Of a stretch of 48,716 nt of DNA, positions 10,797 to 18,504 are shown in pieces. Numbering within the stretch: position 1 is the first letter of the stretch; every line of letters starts with the position of its first letter. Origin of the DNA: CAYLZO01 sp964387775 (lineage in GTDB: Bacteria > Chloroflexota > Anaerolineae > JAAYZQ01); contig CAYLZO010000006.1 in assembly GCA_964387775.1 (NCBI GenBank), positions 1 to 48,716 of the forward strand. The letters are read 5' to 3'. The notes below the pieces were generated by a model. The model was not told the origin of the DNA. It made no database searches and saw only the letters and a list, made by a program, of their open reading frames with translations. Position numbers and translations under genes: made by a program.

Positions 10797-11076
10797 GCTT
10801 GGAAGAACCCCAGCTTTGTGCTATACTGCGGCGCTCTACATGGCCCTGACCCGCAGCCTCATCCTGGCCGAGGCGCGCCGACCATCAGAGGGGGCTAATG
10901 TTCAAGTATCCCCTCGGGCTGTGCTGACGCGCGTCCACCACTTGCTTCAGGAGCTCGGCCAGCCCGGCCTCTTTGTGACGGTCTTTTACGACGTGATCGA
11001 CGGGCCGGCGCGCCGGTTGACCTATGCCCGGGCCGGGCACGACCGGCCCTTCCTGGTGCGCGCTGCCGCGCCCGCT
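10788..11076 (+). pseudogene. Relic of a SpoIIE-type (PP2C) serine phosphatase
   Basis: The plus frame reads AALYMALTRSLILAEARR, then SPRAVLTRVHHLLQELGQPG, LFVTVFYDVIDGPARRLTYA and RAGHDRPFLVR. This is the central part of a PP2C-like SpoIIE phosphatase of the RsbU type, including the AGHxRP motif. The parts before (metal-binding GDxxDH-type region) and after (DGLTEA region) are absent, and the frame runs on into unrelated sequence. A TTGGAA-N17-TATACT promoter-like sequence (10799-10827) precedes an ATG at 10840, but homology begins upstream of that ATG, so it is probably chance. It is a dead fragment facing the HAD gene. Confidence 0.75.
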
Positions 11077-11116
11077 CCCCCTGCCGATCTGCCAACCTGT
11101 CGCTTGGCTCATTTGC

Positions 11117-11988
11117 TCATTTCCGTCTCTGCCAGGGCGGCACCTCGGGCAGCAGCGCCTCGAACTCGGCGACGAGCGCTGCCTCGTAGGCGCCCGCGTA
11201 TTCTTCCGCCAGGAACCTGTGCACCGCCTCCTCGTAAAAGCGCTGCCACGACGCCTCCTCGTGGCCGGGGTTGATGGGATAAGAGAGCGCGTCGTTGACC
11301 CGCGCGGCGGCCATGTCGCCCGGCGCGTCGCCGATCATCAGCACGTGGCCCGGCGGGTACTTGGCCCCGGCGGCCAGCTCGAGGTGCAGCGCCTTTTTGC
11401 CCTGCTCCTGCCCGGCGATGAGGCGCACGTAGCGGGCGATGTCGTGCTCATGCCACTCGCGGCTCAGCGCCTCCAGCGGCGTGGCCGAGACGACGATCAT
11501 GTCCGCCTTGTCGGCCAGGAATTGCAGACTCTGCCGCACGTAGGGAAAGGGCGGCACGCCGTGGTCCAGGCCCAGGCCCGGTCCAGCTCGGGGTCGGGCT
11601 GCTTCTGCATGTAGGCCGCCAGGCCGTCGTTGCTCTTGGGATAGGCGTCGGCGGCGATAAAGGCCCGGATGCGCGGCGCTTGCGGCGGCTCGACGCCCCG
11701 GGCCAGCACCTCGGGCCGCTCGCGCAGCAAATCAAAGACCATCACCAGCGCCGGCCAGCGGTTGATGCCCCGCCACTTCGAGTAGAGATTGACAAACTCG
11801 GCCGCCTCGCGCGCGTACTTGGACACCGCCTGGAGCCCCCAATGTTTGACGATATTCGGGGTGAAACACTCCTTGTGTTTGATCTCCGTCGTGTCGAACG
11901 CGCAGCCGTCCGAGTCGATGCCGACGAAAAAGCCGTGCTGCGGCTCGAGTTCCGCCAACGGGCGGGCTGCTTCTGTAGTTTCGGTCAC
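11117..11988 (-). pseudogene. HAD-family hydrolase with a frameshift
   Basis: Two frames make one protein. The first, from a GTG at 11988, gives HGFFVGIDSDGCAFDTTEIK (motif I, DxD) and runs to about LDRAWAW near 11580. The second resumes as HGVPPFPYVRQSLQFLADKA, then MIVVSATPLEALSREWHE (motif II) and HVLMIGDAPGDMAAAR (motif IV) to the stop at 11117. The frames change at a GGGCCTGGGCCTGG stretch, and a segment that I would expect between WAW and HGVPPF seems shortened. So this is a small deletion with frameshift, or an assembly error. HAD enzymes are cytoplasmic phosphatases; the substrate is unknown. Confidence 0.75.
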
Positions 11989-12082
11989 GTGTACCCGTGA
12001 GTGTATCACGCTGGGGACAAGAAACAGGGGAAAAGAGCTGAGCATGGTTCGTAAAACGGGCCAAATGGGAGCAGATCCAGGA

Positions 12083-12259
12083 TTACAATGAAAAGTGCCA
12101 GCCTTGAGGAAATGGGCTGCCGTCATCGTCCCAGATGACCGGCACAGGTTCCGTCGTGGGAAATTCAGTCGGCGGCGCGGCGGGACTCGTGCAGAAAAGC
12201 GCGAACGCAGCGAGCAGCAGCGCCGCCGCCGCTGGGTATCCGCATCGTGACTTAACCAT
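12083..12259 (-). CDS. Small exported protein or truncated fragment
   Basis: A 58-residue frame. From an ATG preceded by GGAGGCACC it gives a short basic start (MVKSRCGYP), a hydrophobic stretch AAAALLLAAFALFC, a TSPAAPPTEFPTT linker and PVPVIWDDDGSPFPQGW, then TAA. The first half looks like a signal peptide, possibly a weak lipobox ending in Cys. The VIWDDDGSP segment resembles the start of nucleoside-hydrolase-like proteins, so this may be the remains of a larger exported enzyme cut at 12083. I cannot assign a function. Confidence 0.4.
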   Translation of the reverse strand: MVKSRCGYPAAAALLLAAFALFCTSPAAPPTEFPTTEPVPVIWDDDGSPFPQGWHFSL

Positions 12260-12289
12260 GGTGCCTCCTCCCGAATCAGACCATGGGGG

Positions 12290-12694
12290 TCACCCGGCAG
12301 ATTGCCTGAACTGGAGCCAGGCCGCGGGCGCAGCCAACATGCCAAACAGGAGGTTGGACAGGAGCGCGATTTCGCCCAGGGGCGTGGCGCTCTGCATCGG
12401 CGGCCAGAAAGCGAGGATCGAAGCGGCGCCCAGGCCCAGGCCCGTCACGAGCGCCAAGACCAGCAGGGCGATCCACGCCCCCCGGCTGCCGCCGGCAGCG
12501 GCCAGGAGCGCCCAGATCCAGACGCCGGCAAACGCCAGGTAGAAAAGCGTCCCCAGCCCGACTGAGCCCGGGCCCGACGGAAACTCCTCGGCAAAAACAT
12601 ACCGGTAGTCGAGGAACGTGCGCCCGAGCATACTGAGGAGCGCGATCACCGAGAGGGTGATGGCGCCGTTTCGAGATTTAAGCCAGGTGTTCAT
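12290..12694 (-). CDS. Four-helix integral membrane protein
   Basis: A 134-residue protein with four predicted membrane helices: ITLSVIALLSMLG (residues 11-27), LGTLFYLAFAGVWIWALLAA (47-67), WIALLVLALVTGLGLGAASI (73-94) and IALLSNLLFGMLAAPAAW (108-126). The N-terminus MNTWLKSRNG is basic. No recognised family and no catalytic motif. The ATG at 12694 has AGGAGAATCCC before it. The GGAGGCACC of the small exported gene follows 31 bp downstream, so the two may share a message. Confidence 0.65.
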   Translation of the reverse strand: MNTWLKSRNGAITLSVIALLSMLGRTFLDYRYVFAEEFPSGPGSVGLGTLFYLAFAGVWIWALLAAAGGSRGAWIALLVLALVTGLGLGAASILAFWPPMQSATPLGEIALLSNLLFGMLAAPAAWLQFRQSAG

Positions 12695-12810
12695 TGGGAT
12701 TCTCCTTTCTCGTGTTAATGGATGCTACTGTTGATTGATGCTCTGCTGCATCACTGCTCATCTTCGCATGGCGCTACGTGCCCGGCCGCGAACAAGTGGC
12801 GTCTCCCATG

Positions 12811-13521
12811 TCAGGTGGCTGGCGCTGGCGATTGCTCGCTATTCTCACCTCGCCGCCAGATGACGATGCCCAGCCACACCACCCAGACAGGCACCAGGAA
12901 GAAGGCCATCTCCAGCCTGGCAAGTGGTTCGACTCTCAAGAGCCATCCGGCGCCGGCGGCAAGGATGGTGATCCCCAGCACCGCCGTGACGACCCCCAGG
13001 CCACGCCGCTCACCGCGCAGTACCAGCCCGATGCCCAGCCACCACAGACCCAAAAACCCGTATTCAAGAGCGAGCAGGCCCTCGAAGGCAAAATCGGTGA
13101 CGGCCTGGAAGAGTACCAGCAGCAGCTCGCGTTGCGGCTCCGCGGCCTGTGAATAGGCGCTCATCATCGCCGGGAAAAAGCTGGCCCGCAGCAGTGTGGC
13201 GATTGTTCCGAAAAGGATGCTGGCCAAACCAAAGACGGTGTACAGGGTCACCATTCTGGGACTATGCGGCTTGAGCCAGTCCCAGAGATAGAGCGCAGCC
13301 GGTATGAGCAGCAGCATGGGAGCGCCCAGCTCGAGGATCTCACCCCAGCGGAAGATCTCCGCCGCTTGTGCACCGAGGGTGATCAGATCAGCCGGACTGG
13401 ACAATATGTCGGGGTTAAAGTCTACGGCCATGGATAGGACAATGGTAGCCGCCAGCGTGACTGGCGCGGAGAGGATGGCCGTGATGGCCGCGATGCGTCT
13501 GAATGCAGTTTGATCGTTCAT
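12811..13521 (-). CDS. Integral membrane protein, DUF4386-like
   Basis: A 236-residue protein with six or seven hydrophobic helices. It begins MNDQTAFRRIAAITAILSAP, which resembles the DUF4386 start (RRxAxITGxLxL). Polar loops carry DFNPDILSSPADLITLGAQA and FPAMMSAYSQAAEPQRELLL. The C-terminus ends in a short basic and acidic tail (WRRGENSEQSPAPAT). No transport or enzymatic motif is recognised; DUF4386 proteins are uncharacterised. The ATG at 13521 has GGAG 9 nt upstream; the longer upstream frame lacks homology. Confidence 0.65.
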   Translation of the reverse strand: MNDQTAFRRIAAITAILSAPVTLAATIVLSMAVDFNPDILSSPADLITLGAQAAEIFRWGEILELGAPMLLLIPAALYLWDWLKPHSPRMVTLYTVFGLASILFGTIATLLRASFFPAMMSAYSQAAEPQRELLLVLFQAVTDFAFEGLLALEYGFLGLWWLGIGLVLRGERRGLGVVTAVLGITILAAGAGWLLRVEPLARLEMAFFLVPVWVVWLGIVIWRRGENSEQSPAPAT

Positions 13522-13576
13522 AGTATGTCTCCTAACCCGGCCAGAGCCGGAACCAAAAGGGCCATTCGTTGCCCAC

Positions 13577-14020
13577 TCACCACTCCAACGTCTCATGCAC
13601 GCCCCAGCCCAGGTCCTCGTCGACCAGATCGATGCGACTGGGCGTCACCCGCACGACCAGGTAGAGCGCATCTGGCTGCACGATGGAGACCCGGCGGGGC
13701 AACAGCCTGGCCCAGTCGGGGGCCTCGACCGGCCGGGCCGCGCCCTGAATTTGCAGCCAGCGCAAGCCGGCGTCAGATGCCGCCTGCACGACCAACACCA
13801 CCCCGGGCTCCTGGGTCAGGTGGTGGGCCACGTCCGCCCAGCGGGGCAGCAGACAGTCCACTGCCAGATTGGGGCTGTCGGTACTCCCCGGCAGGGGGCA
13901 GTACCGGGCCGGCATGGCCCACACCCCCGGCGAACCGGCGGTGCTGATGACGCAACTCCACTGGTGGGCCAGAAAGGCGGCAAACCGCTTTCTCCGATCA
14001 TCGTGTAAAAGAGAGTTCAT
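13577..14020 (-). CDS. Pyridoxamine 5'-phosphate oxidase-like FMN-binding protein
   Basis: A 147-residue split-barrel protein. It starts MNSLLHDDRRKRFAAFLAHQ, then WSCVISTAGSPGVWAMPARY, where the early strand pair of a flavin split barrel is seen, then VVLVVQAASDAGLRWLQIQG and AARPVE, a typical strand-turn for the PNPOx-like family. Members bind FMN or F420 and reduce small molecules or degrade haem; no substrate can be inferred. An alternative ATG six codons upstream (14038) exists. The sequence 14021-14182 after it shows only a GGCCGGAGGCCGG-type palindrome near 14170. Confidence 0.6.
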   Translation of the reverse strand: MNSLLHDDRRKRFAAFLAHQWSCVISTAGSPGVWAMPARYCPLPGSTDSPNLAVDCLLPRWADVAHHLTQEPGVVLVVQAASDAGLRWLQIQGAARPVEAPDWARLLPRRVSIVQPDALYLVVRVTPSRIDLVDEDLGWGVHETLEW

Positions 14021-14182
14021 GGGCCCCCACGGTTTCAACTGGAAAAGTCGTCCTGGCTCTTTCGGAACTCAGAGCGCCGTCGTCCTTCACCCCAGTTTAC
14101 CCGATTGCGAGGACGTTGTCATCGCACCAAAGTGTGATATGGGCGAATAAGGGGGTGTGATTGGGGGGGGCCGGAGGCCGGA

Positions 14183-17044
14183 TCAGCCCAGACCCAGATC
14201 GCGCGCCCAAGCAACGGCCTGCGTGCGCGAGTCCACGTCCAGCTTGCGATAAACTTTGGTCAGGTGGGATTTGACCGTCCACTCGCTGATGATCAGCTCG
14301 TTGGCGATGGCCCGGTTGCTGTAGCCGGCCACGACGAGGTGCAGAACTTGGCCCTCACGGGGGGTGAGGGTCTCCCCGGTGTGGGGCACAGGGACCGGAA
14401 GCGGTTCGTCGTCTGCGTCCAGCAGCTCTAGCAGATGGGCGGCGTAGCGCGCGTGGACGTCCCGCTCGACCGCCAGGCGCAGCAGGGGCACGATACTTTG
14501 GCCTTCCACCAGGATGGCAAAGGGAAGGCCCAGTTGCTCGTGGTAGGCCAGCGCGGGGGCCAGCTCGGCCAGCGCCTCCTGCTGTCGGTTCTGGCGGAGA
14601 TAAAGGTGAGCCAGCATCAGGCGCGTGCTCCCGCCGATGGTGGAGCAGCGGTCTCGCTGCTCCAGGACCTCTGGCCGGCGCAGGGCGCGTTCCGCCTCCT
14701 CACAACGCCCTTCTGCCGCCGCCAGCAGGCCCGACATCCAGGCGCGATAGATTCGGGCATCCGGCGTTTCCCGTCGAGGGTCTTTTAGCTCACACATCTG
14801 GGCGTACAACTCGCGAGCCTCTTTCACGCGGCCCTGCAGCCAGCGCACCCGGCCGGCGAGAAAAAGGAAAAAGGCCATAGATGGCGGTAGCGTACGGGCC
14901 GAGTTCATCCCCAGAGACAGCCGATTGAACTGCCGCTCGACAGAGACATAATCCCCCCGGACGGCATAGGCGATGATCAGGAATAGAGCCGCGTCAACGT
15001 CAGAGAAGGGCTGGCCGCCCAGTCGCTTGCGGAGGACCAGCGCTCCTTCGCCGACGCTGATGGCCTCTGCCAATCGGCCTCGAAACAGGCGCAAGACCGA
15101 GGTCGACTCCTCGATGACCAGGCGCAAAGGGCTGATCTGATCGCCGACCTGGGCCCTGGCCTGGCGGCAGAGGCGTTCAAGGTGTTCCAGTCCCCCCGGC
15201 AGGAAGGCAAAAGTCAGGTCCAGCAAATAAAAGGTTACCAGGTCAGGCGAGCCCATCGCGCCCGATTGTTGAATCAGGGCCATGGCTGCCTCAAAGTCCC
15301 GCTCCGCCTGCGCCCAATCGCCAAACGCCAATTTCAGGGACGCCCGGCCCAGGCGTGATTCAACCTGAACGTGCGGGGGAAGGGGGCAGGCCAGGGCCTG
15401 GTCCAACAGCGCGCCGGCTCGCTGCCAGTCGGCCTGAGATAGGGCGCAGGTCGCCAGATCGACCAGCGCCTCTCCCTGCCCGGCCGCGTCACCGTCTGCC
15501 CGGAAGTTCTGCCTGGCGCGTTCCAGCAGCGACTGCACCTCCGTCCAGTCGCCCTGCCACAGGGCGCAGTTACTCAGGTAGTGAAGCAGGCGCGGGCGGC
15601 TGTCTCGCACGGAGGCCGGCAGGGCACTGATCCAGCGGCCGAGGGTATCCAGATAGCCCCGGGCGAGCATCTCGGCCCCGATTTGTTCAATCGCCTCGGC
15701 CGCCTCCGGCCACCGGGCCGCGGCCAGGTAATGGCCCACGGCGCGCATGGGATCGCTTTCGGCCCCGGCCGCCCGCAGGTGCAGCTCCGGCACGCGCTCC
15801 GGCAGCTCCTGTTGGAGCCGGTGGCGCAGGAATTCGGCAAAGAGGTCGTGATAGCGGTAAGCTGGAGAATGGAGATTGGAGATTGGAGATTGAAGATTGG
15901 TGACAAAGAGGTTGCGGCGGTACAGTTCGTCCAGGAGAACGCCGGCGTCGTCGCGGCCGGTGACGGCCCGGCACAGAGCGGGGGTCAGCTCGGACAGGAT
16001 GGCGGTCTGCAGCAGGAAGGTTCGTATTTCCGGTTCCTGCTGATCGAGCACCTCGTCGGTCAGAAAGTCAAAGACGTGGCGGTGGGAACCCGCCAGGCGC
16101 CGGATGTGCGTTTGGCGCTCGGCGCCGGGGGGCAGACGGCTCAGCGAGCCGGCCAGCAAACGCAGCCCCACGGCCCAGCCTTCGGTGTGGGCGTGCAGGA
16201 TGCCTACCTCGTCGGGCGCCAGGTCCAGCCCCAGGCGGTCGTTGAGGAAGGTCGTGGTTTCCTCGACGGTGAAGCGCAGGTCGGCCAAGCGCAGTTCGAC
16301 CACCTGCCCCCGCGCCCGCAGCCGCGCCAGGGCCAGGGGCGGGTCGACGCGCGTGCCCGCCACCAGGTGCATCTGGGGCGGCACATGTTCGAGCAGGTAG
16401 TCCATCGCGGCAAAGATGGCCGGCTCGGTGATGTGGTGCAGATCATCCAGGATCAGGGCAAAGGGGTCGGGGAGGGTCTCCAACACGTCGTTGATCAACA
16501 CGCTCATCACGCGCCACGGTTCGGCGCCAGGGCTGACGCGGCCGGCCAGCAGGGTTTGGGCGGCAGCGCCACAGGCCGGCTCCAGCCGCTGCAAGGCAGC
16601 GATGAACGCGCTCAGAAAGCGCGCCGGATCGTTATCTTCTGCGTCCAGAGACAGCCAGGCCACCCGATTTTCGACCCTTCGGCTTTGCTCAGGGCAAGTT
16701 TGCGATTTGCGATTTGCGATTGTTTGGTCGTTGGTAGAGCCCAATCGAAAATCGGCAATCGAAAATCGAAAATCCGAGAGCAGGGTGGTCTTGCCGTAGC
16801 CGGCCGGGGCGGAGAGGAGGGTGAGGGGATGGCAGGCCAGGGCCTCGTGAAGCAGCGTGAGCAGGCGCCGGCGGGGGATCACGTCCTCGCGCAGCAGGGG
16901 CGGGCGGAATTTGGTGTCTGCCAGCCAGGACAGGGGTTCGGTAGGTGGAGATCTCGTCGTCGAAATGGAGACCGAAGCGCCGCTCGCTCTCGCCCGGCTC
17001 GCAGGCCATGCGGAAGAAAAACGGTCGTTATGCAGGGTGTTCAT
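14183..17044 (-). CDS. MalT-like LuxR-family ATPase transcriptional regulator
   Basis: A 953-residue LAL-type regulator. Residues 38-50 (LADTKFRPPLLRE) and the Walker A LLSAPAGYGKTTLL (78-90) start the STAND ATPase; LILDDLHHI is the Walker B. Helical MalT-type repeats fill residues 480-880. The C-terminal LuxR helix-turn-helix begins LTPREGQVLHLVVAGYSNRA (about 890-953). Two repeat-derived insertions are visible: residues 91-126 right after Walker A, and residues near 388. The ATG at 17044 overlaps the methyltransferase stop by 4 nt, so both are co-transcribed. LAL regulators sense small ligands; none can be named here. Confidence 0.92.
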   Translation of the reverse strand: MNTLHNDRFSSAWPASRARASGASVSISTTRSPPTEPLSWLADTKFRPPLLREDVIPRRRLLTLLHEALACHPLTLLSAPAGYGKTTLLSDFRFSIADFRLGSTNDQTIANRKSQTCPEQSRRVENRVAWLSLDAEDNDPARFLSAFIAALQRLEPACGAAAQTLLAGRVSPGAEPWRVMSVLINDVLETLPDPFALILDDLHHITEPAIFAAMDYLLEHVPPQMHLVAGTRVDPPLALARLRARGQVVELRLADLRFTVEETTTFLNDRLGLDLAPDEVGILHAHTEGWAVGLRLLAGSLSRLPPGAERQTHIRRLAGSHRHVFDFLTDEVLDQQEPEIRTFLLQTAILSELTPALCRAVTGRDDAGVLLDELYRRNLFVTNLQSPISNLHSPAYRYHDLFAEFLRHRLQQELPERVPELHLRAAGAESDPMRAVGHYLAAARWPEAAEAIEQIGAEMLARGYLDTLGRWISALPASVRDSRPRLLHYLSNCALWQGDWTEVQSLLERARQNFRADGDAAGQGEALVDLATCALSQADWQRAGALLDQALACPLPPHVQVESRLGRASLKLAFGDWAQAERDFEAAMALIQQSGAMGSPDLVTFYLLDLTFAFLPGGLEHLERLCRQARAQVGDQISPLRLVIEESTSVLRLFRGRLAEAISVGEGALVLRKRLGGQPFSDVDAALFLIIAYAVRGDYVSVERQFNRLSLGMNSARTLPPSMAFFLFLAGRVRWLQGRVKEARELYAQMCELKDPRRETPDARIYRAWMSGLLAAAEGRCEEAERALRRPEVLEQRDRCSTIGGSTRLMLAHLYLRQNRQQEALAELAPALAYHEQLGLPFAILVEGQSIVPLLRLAVERDVHARYAAHLLELLDADDEPLPVPVPHTGETLTPREGQVLHLVVAGYSNRAIANELIISEWTVKSHLTKVYRKLDVDSRTQAVAWARDLGLG
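15863..15900. repeat. GATTGGAGATTGG-type repeat inside the regulator gene
   Basis: Tandem GGAGATTGGAGATTGGAGAT followed by TGAAGATTGG lies in frame within the MalT-like gene and is translated as a run of NLQSPIS-type residues just before AYRYHDLFAEFLRHR. Similar AT-rich strings lie at 16698-16775 and 9611-9637. It is a dispersed, degenerate repeat that keeps the frame. Confidence 0.7.
16675..16775. repeat. Composite repeat insertion after Walker A
   Basis: A PEPVEG-type palindrome (CCTTCGGCTTTGCTCAGGG, read as CPEQSRRV on the minus strand; 16675-16697) directly adjoins an AT-rich degenerate repeat (CGATTTGCGATT and CGAAAATCGGCAATCGAAAAT strings; 16698-16775). Together they add about 36 codons between the Walker A motif and VAWLSLD, which are usually only a few residues apart in this family. 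Confidence 0.8.
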
Positions 17045-17823
17045 CTTTGCTTCGGCGCCTGAAACAGCACCGTCTCGTAGGGTATGGTCACGCGGCCGCC
17101 GCCCTGCTCGCTGGCCGCGGCCACGCCGGCAAAAAGCCTCTCCCGCGTCTCTGCCTCCAGATTCCGGTGAAAGGAGTACGTCCTGAACAGCTTGAGGTAG
17201 CGCTCGGTCGTGTAGGTCTCGGACCAGGTGTATTGGCGCACAGTGACCGGGCCAAAACCGCCACACGTGCGAAAATTCTCGGTGATGACGCCGATCATCC
17301 AGTCGACGGTGGGGTTCCCGAGGGGATTCTCTATATCCAGTTCACGGTACACGCCGTCCATGGCCTGCGACCAGTCGGTGTGCGGGTCGGGCGTCACGTT
17401 CCAGTAGAAAGCGGCCGAGCCCCCGTCTTTTAGCGCGGCGGCCGCCTTGGGATAGCCGATCTCGGGCGGGATCCAGTGCATGGCCTCGGCCGAGATGGCC
17501 AGGTCGAAGGCCCCCTCTTCCAGCGGCCAGTCCTCAAAGCTGGCGGTGATGACCTGCACGCGGGGGAAAGCGGCCAGGTTGCGGGCGGCCAGCGCCGCCA
17601 GCCGCGGGCCGAGTTCAACGGCGGTGACGTGGTGGCCGCGCCGGGCGTAGGGCAGGGTGGAATTGCCCGGCCCGCAGCCGATCTCCAAGATGCGGCCCTT
17701 GGGCGGAATCCCGGACAGCACCAGCACGTCCTCCACCAGCGCCTCGGGATAGCCGGGCCGCGTCTCGTCGAACAAGTCGGCCGTTTCTTCAAAGGCGATG
17801 CGTTGGCTGCGGTCGATTGACAT
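17041..17823 (-). CDS. Class I SAM-dependent methyltransferase
   Basis: A 260-residue enzyme. It starts MSIDRSQRIAFEETADLFDE; motif I is RILEIGCGPGNSTLPYARRG (about residues 46-65), followed by the acidic end of strand 2 (VTAVELGPRLA) and FEDWPLEEGAFDLAISAEAMHW, a typical motif II/III region. The acceptor is unknown. The ATG at 17823 has GAGGAGACGGTC upstream. Its stop overlaps the regulator start (ATGA), so it leads a two-gene operon. The upstream region holds only repeats (17879-17955 and 18022-18100). Confidence 0.88.
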   Translation of the reverse strand: MSIDRSQRIAFEETADLFDETRPGYPEALVEDVLVLSGIPPKGRILEIGCGPGNSTLPYARRGHHVTAVELGPRLAALAARNLAAFPRVQVITASFEDWPLEEGAFDLAISAEAMHWIPPEIGYPKAAAALKDGGSAAFYWNVTPDPHTDWSQAMDGVYRELDIENPLGNPTVDWMIGVITENFRTCGGFGPVTVRQYTWSETYTTERYLKLFRTYSFHRNLEAETRERLFAGVAAASEQGGGRVTIPYETVLFQAPKQR

Positions 17824-17878
17824 GACCGTCTCCTCACTCTCTCGACTGCTTAAGACTTGTCCAGAAATAACTCTGTTC

Positions 17879-17955
17879 GTAGTGCGCGCTTTAGCGCACT
17901 CGCCGTCGCTGTAGGCACGCAGAGCGAGGCGTGCCGCTGGCAAAGTGCGCACTAC
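17879..17955. repeat. Palindromic repeat GTAGTGCGC...GCGCACTAC
   Basis: The ends GTAGTGCGC (17879-17887) and GCGCACTAC (17947-17955) are perfect inverted repeats enclosing an inner hairpin GGCACGC/GCGTGCC (17914-17935). A related copy with the GCGCTTTAGCGC core lies at 33301-33346. No coding capacity. This is a dispersed element in the leader of the methyltransferase gene. Confidence 0.7.
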
Positions 17956-18021
17956 AAACCTGAAGCTATTTTGGGCTGGATGGTCTATCCCCTCCCAGGC
18001 CGTTCAGTTCTCAGAAGCGTT

Positions 18022-18100
18022 GTCATTCTGAACGACCGGAGGGAGTGAAGAATCTCGGTTGCTCACGCGGCATCAAAGAGATTCTTCGTCGCTCCGCTCC
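18022..18100. repeat. Dispersed repeat with GAAGAATCTC/GAGATTCTTC arms
   Basis: GTCATTCTGAACGACCGGAG starts a 79-bp element with inverted arms GAAGAATCTC (18047-18056) and GAGATTCTTC (18078-18087), ending GCTCCGCTCC. I recall very similar strings in many draft bacterial genomes. It carries no gene. With the repeat at 17879-17955 it fills the 300-bp gap between the methyltransferase and the zinc-ribbon gene. Confidence 0.65.
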
Positions 18101-18117
18101 AGGTGCTACGGCGCAGG

Positions 18118-18192
18118 CTAGCCCCGCCCAAACATGCGCTGCACGACGGCTGGCAAGGGCGTCAGCGCACCCCCGGGTGTGGCCGTGACCAT
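18118..18192 (-). CDS. Possible 24-residue microprotein coupled to the zinc-ribbon gene
   Basis: The zinc-ribbon stop codon and an ATG share one base (TGATG), the classic coupling arrangement. The frame MVTATPGGALTPLPAVVQRM ends FGRG and TAG. It is short and unrecognised. It may be a real coupled peptide, or simply an open stretch in high-GC DNA or the tail of a fragmented gene. Confidence 0.3.
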   Translation of the reverse strand: MVTATPGGALTPLPAVVQRMFGRG

Positions 18193-18440
18193 CAGCCGTT
18201 GGCCAACATGGCCATCAGCCGCTCGTACTTTTCCTCGCCGACGCACTGGCGGGCGTGGCTGCACCAGTCCACACACGACGCCCCCCGCGACTGGGTGATC
18301 TCGCGCCGGCAGTTGGGGCAGCAGGTGAACGGCTCGTCGGACCAGATCTCGGTCTCGGCGCCGCAGAAGGGACAATCGATGTACTCGGGCCGCACGTCGC
18401 GAAAGGTGACGGCCCCCGGACAGCTTTTGTGCACGGACAT
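18192..18440 (-). CDS. Zinc-ribbon protein linked to CooS
   Basis: An 82-residue soluble protein. It starts MSVHKSCPGAVTFRDVRPEY; IDCPFCGAETEIWSDEPFTC with CPNCRREI is a CxxC-x15-CxxC zinc ribbon, then SCVDWCSHARQCVGEEKYER. I recall the same plan (ribbon followed by CxxWCxxAxxC) in small proteins of anaerobes, sometimes misnamed phosphohydrolase. Function unknown. The ATG at 18440 has AGGAGAAGAA upstream. It lies 61 bp after cooS on the same strand, with a strong hairpin between them, so it may be expressed at a lower level than cooS. Confidence 0.75.
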   Translation of the reverse strand: MSVHKSCPGAVTFRDVRPEYIDCPFCGAETEIWSDEPFTCCPNCRREITQSRGASCVDWCSHARQCVGEEKYERLMAMLANG

Positions 18441-18450
18441 TTCTTCTCCT

Positions 18451-18504
18451 TTTCTGTGGGGCAAATTGGCAATTTGCCCCACAGAAATGGCAATTTGCCC
18501 CTAC
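18451..18504. terminator. Perfect 17-bp hairpin of the GGGCAA family after cooS
   Basis: TTTCTGTGGGGCAAATT (18451-18467), loop GGC, and its perfect complement (18471-18487) form one of the strongest hairpins in the window. A second partial copy (GGCAATTTGCCCCTAC) extends to 18504 and supplies the cooS stop codon. It may end or attenuate the cooS transcript. The same 9-3-9 core occurs at 2360-2380 and 20775-20795. Confidence 0.6.

Noticed and set aside
10799..10827. Promoter TTGGAA-N17-TATACT for the SpoIIE relic
   Set aside because: Phosphatase homology begins upstream of the only usable ATG, so the match is probably chance within former coding sequence.
15581..17062. 493-residue plus-strand frame over the MalT-like gene
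   Set aside because: Antisense; the minus frame has Walker A, Walker B and a LuxR helix-turn-helix.
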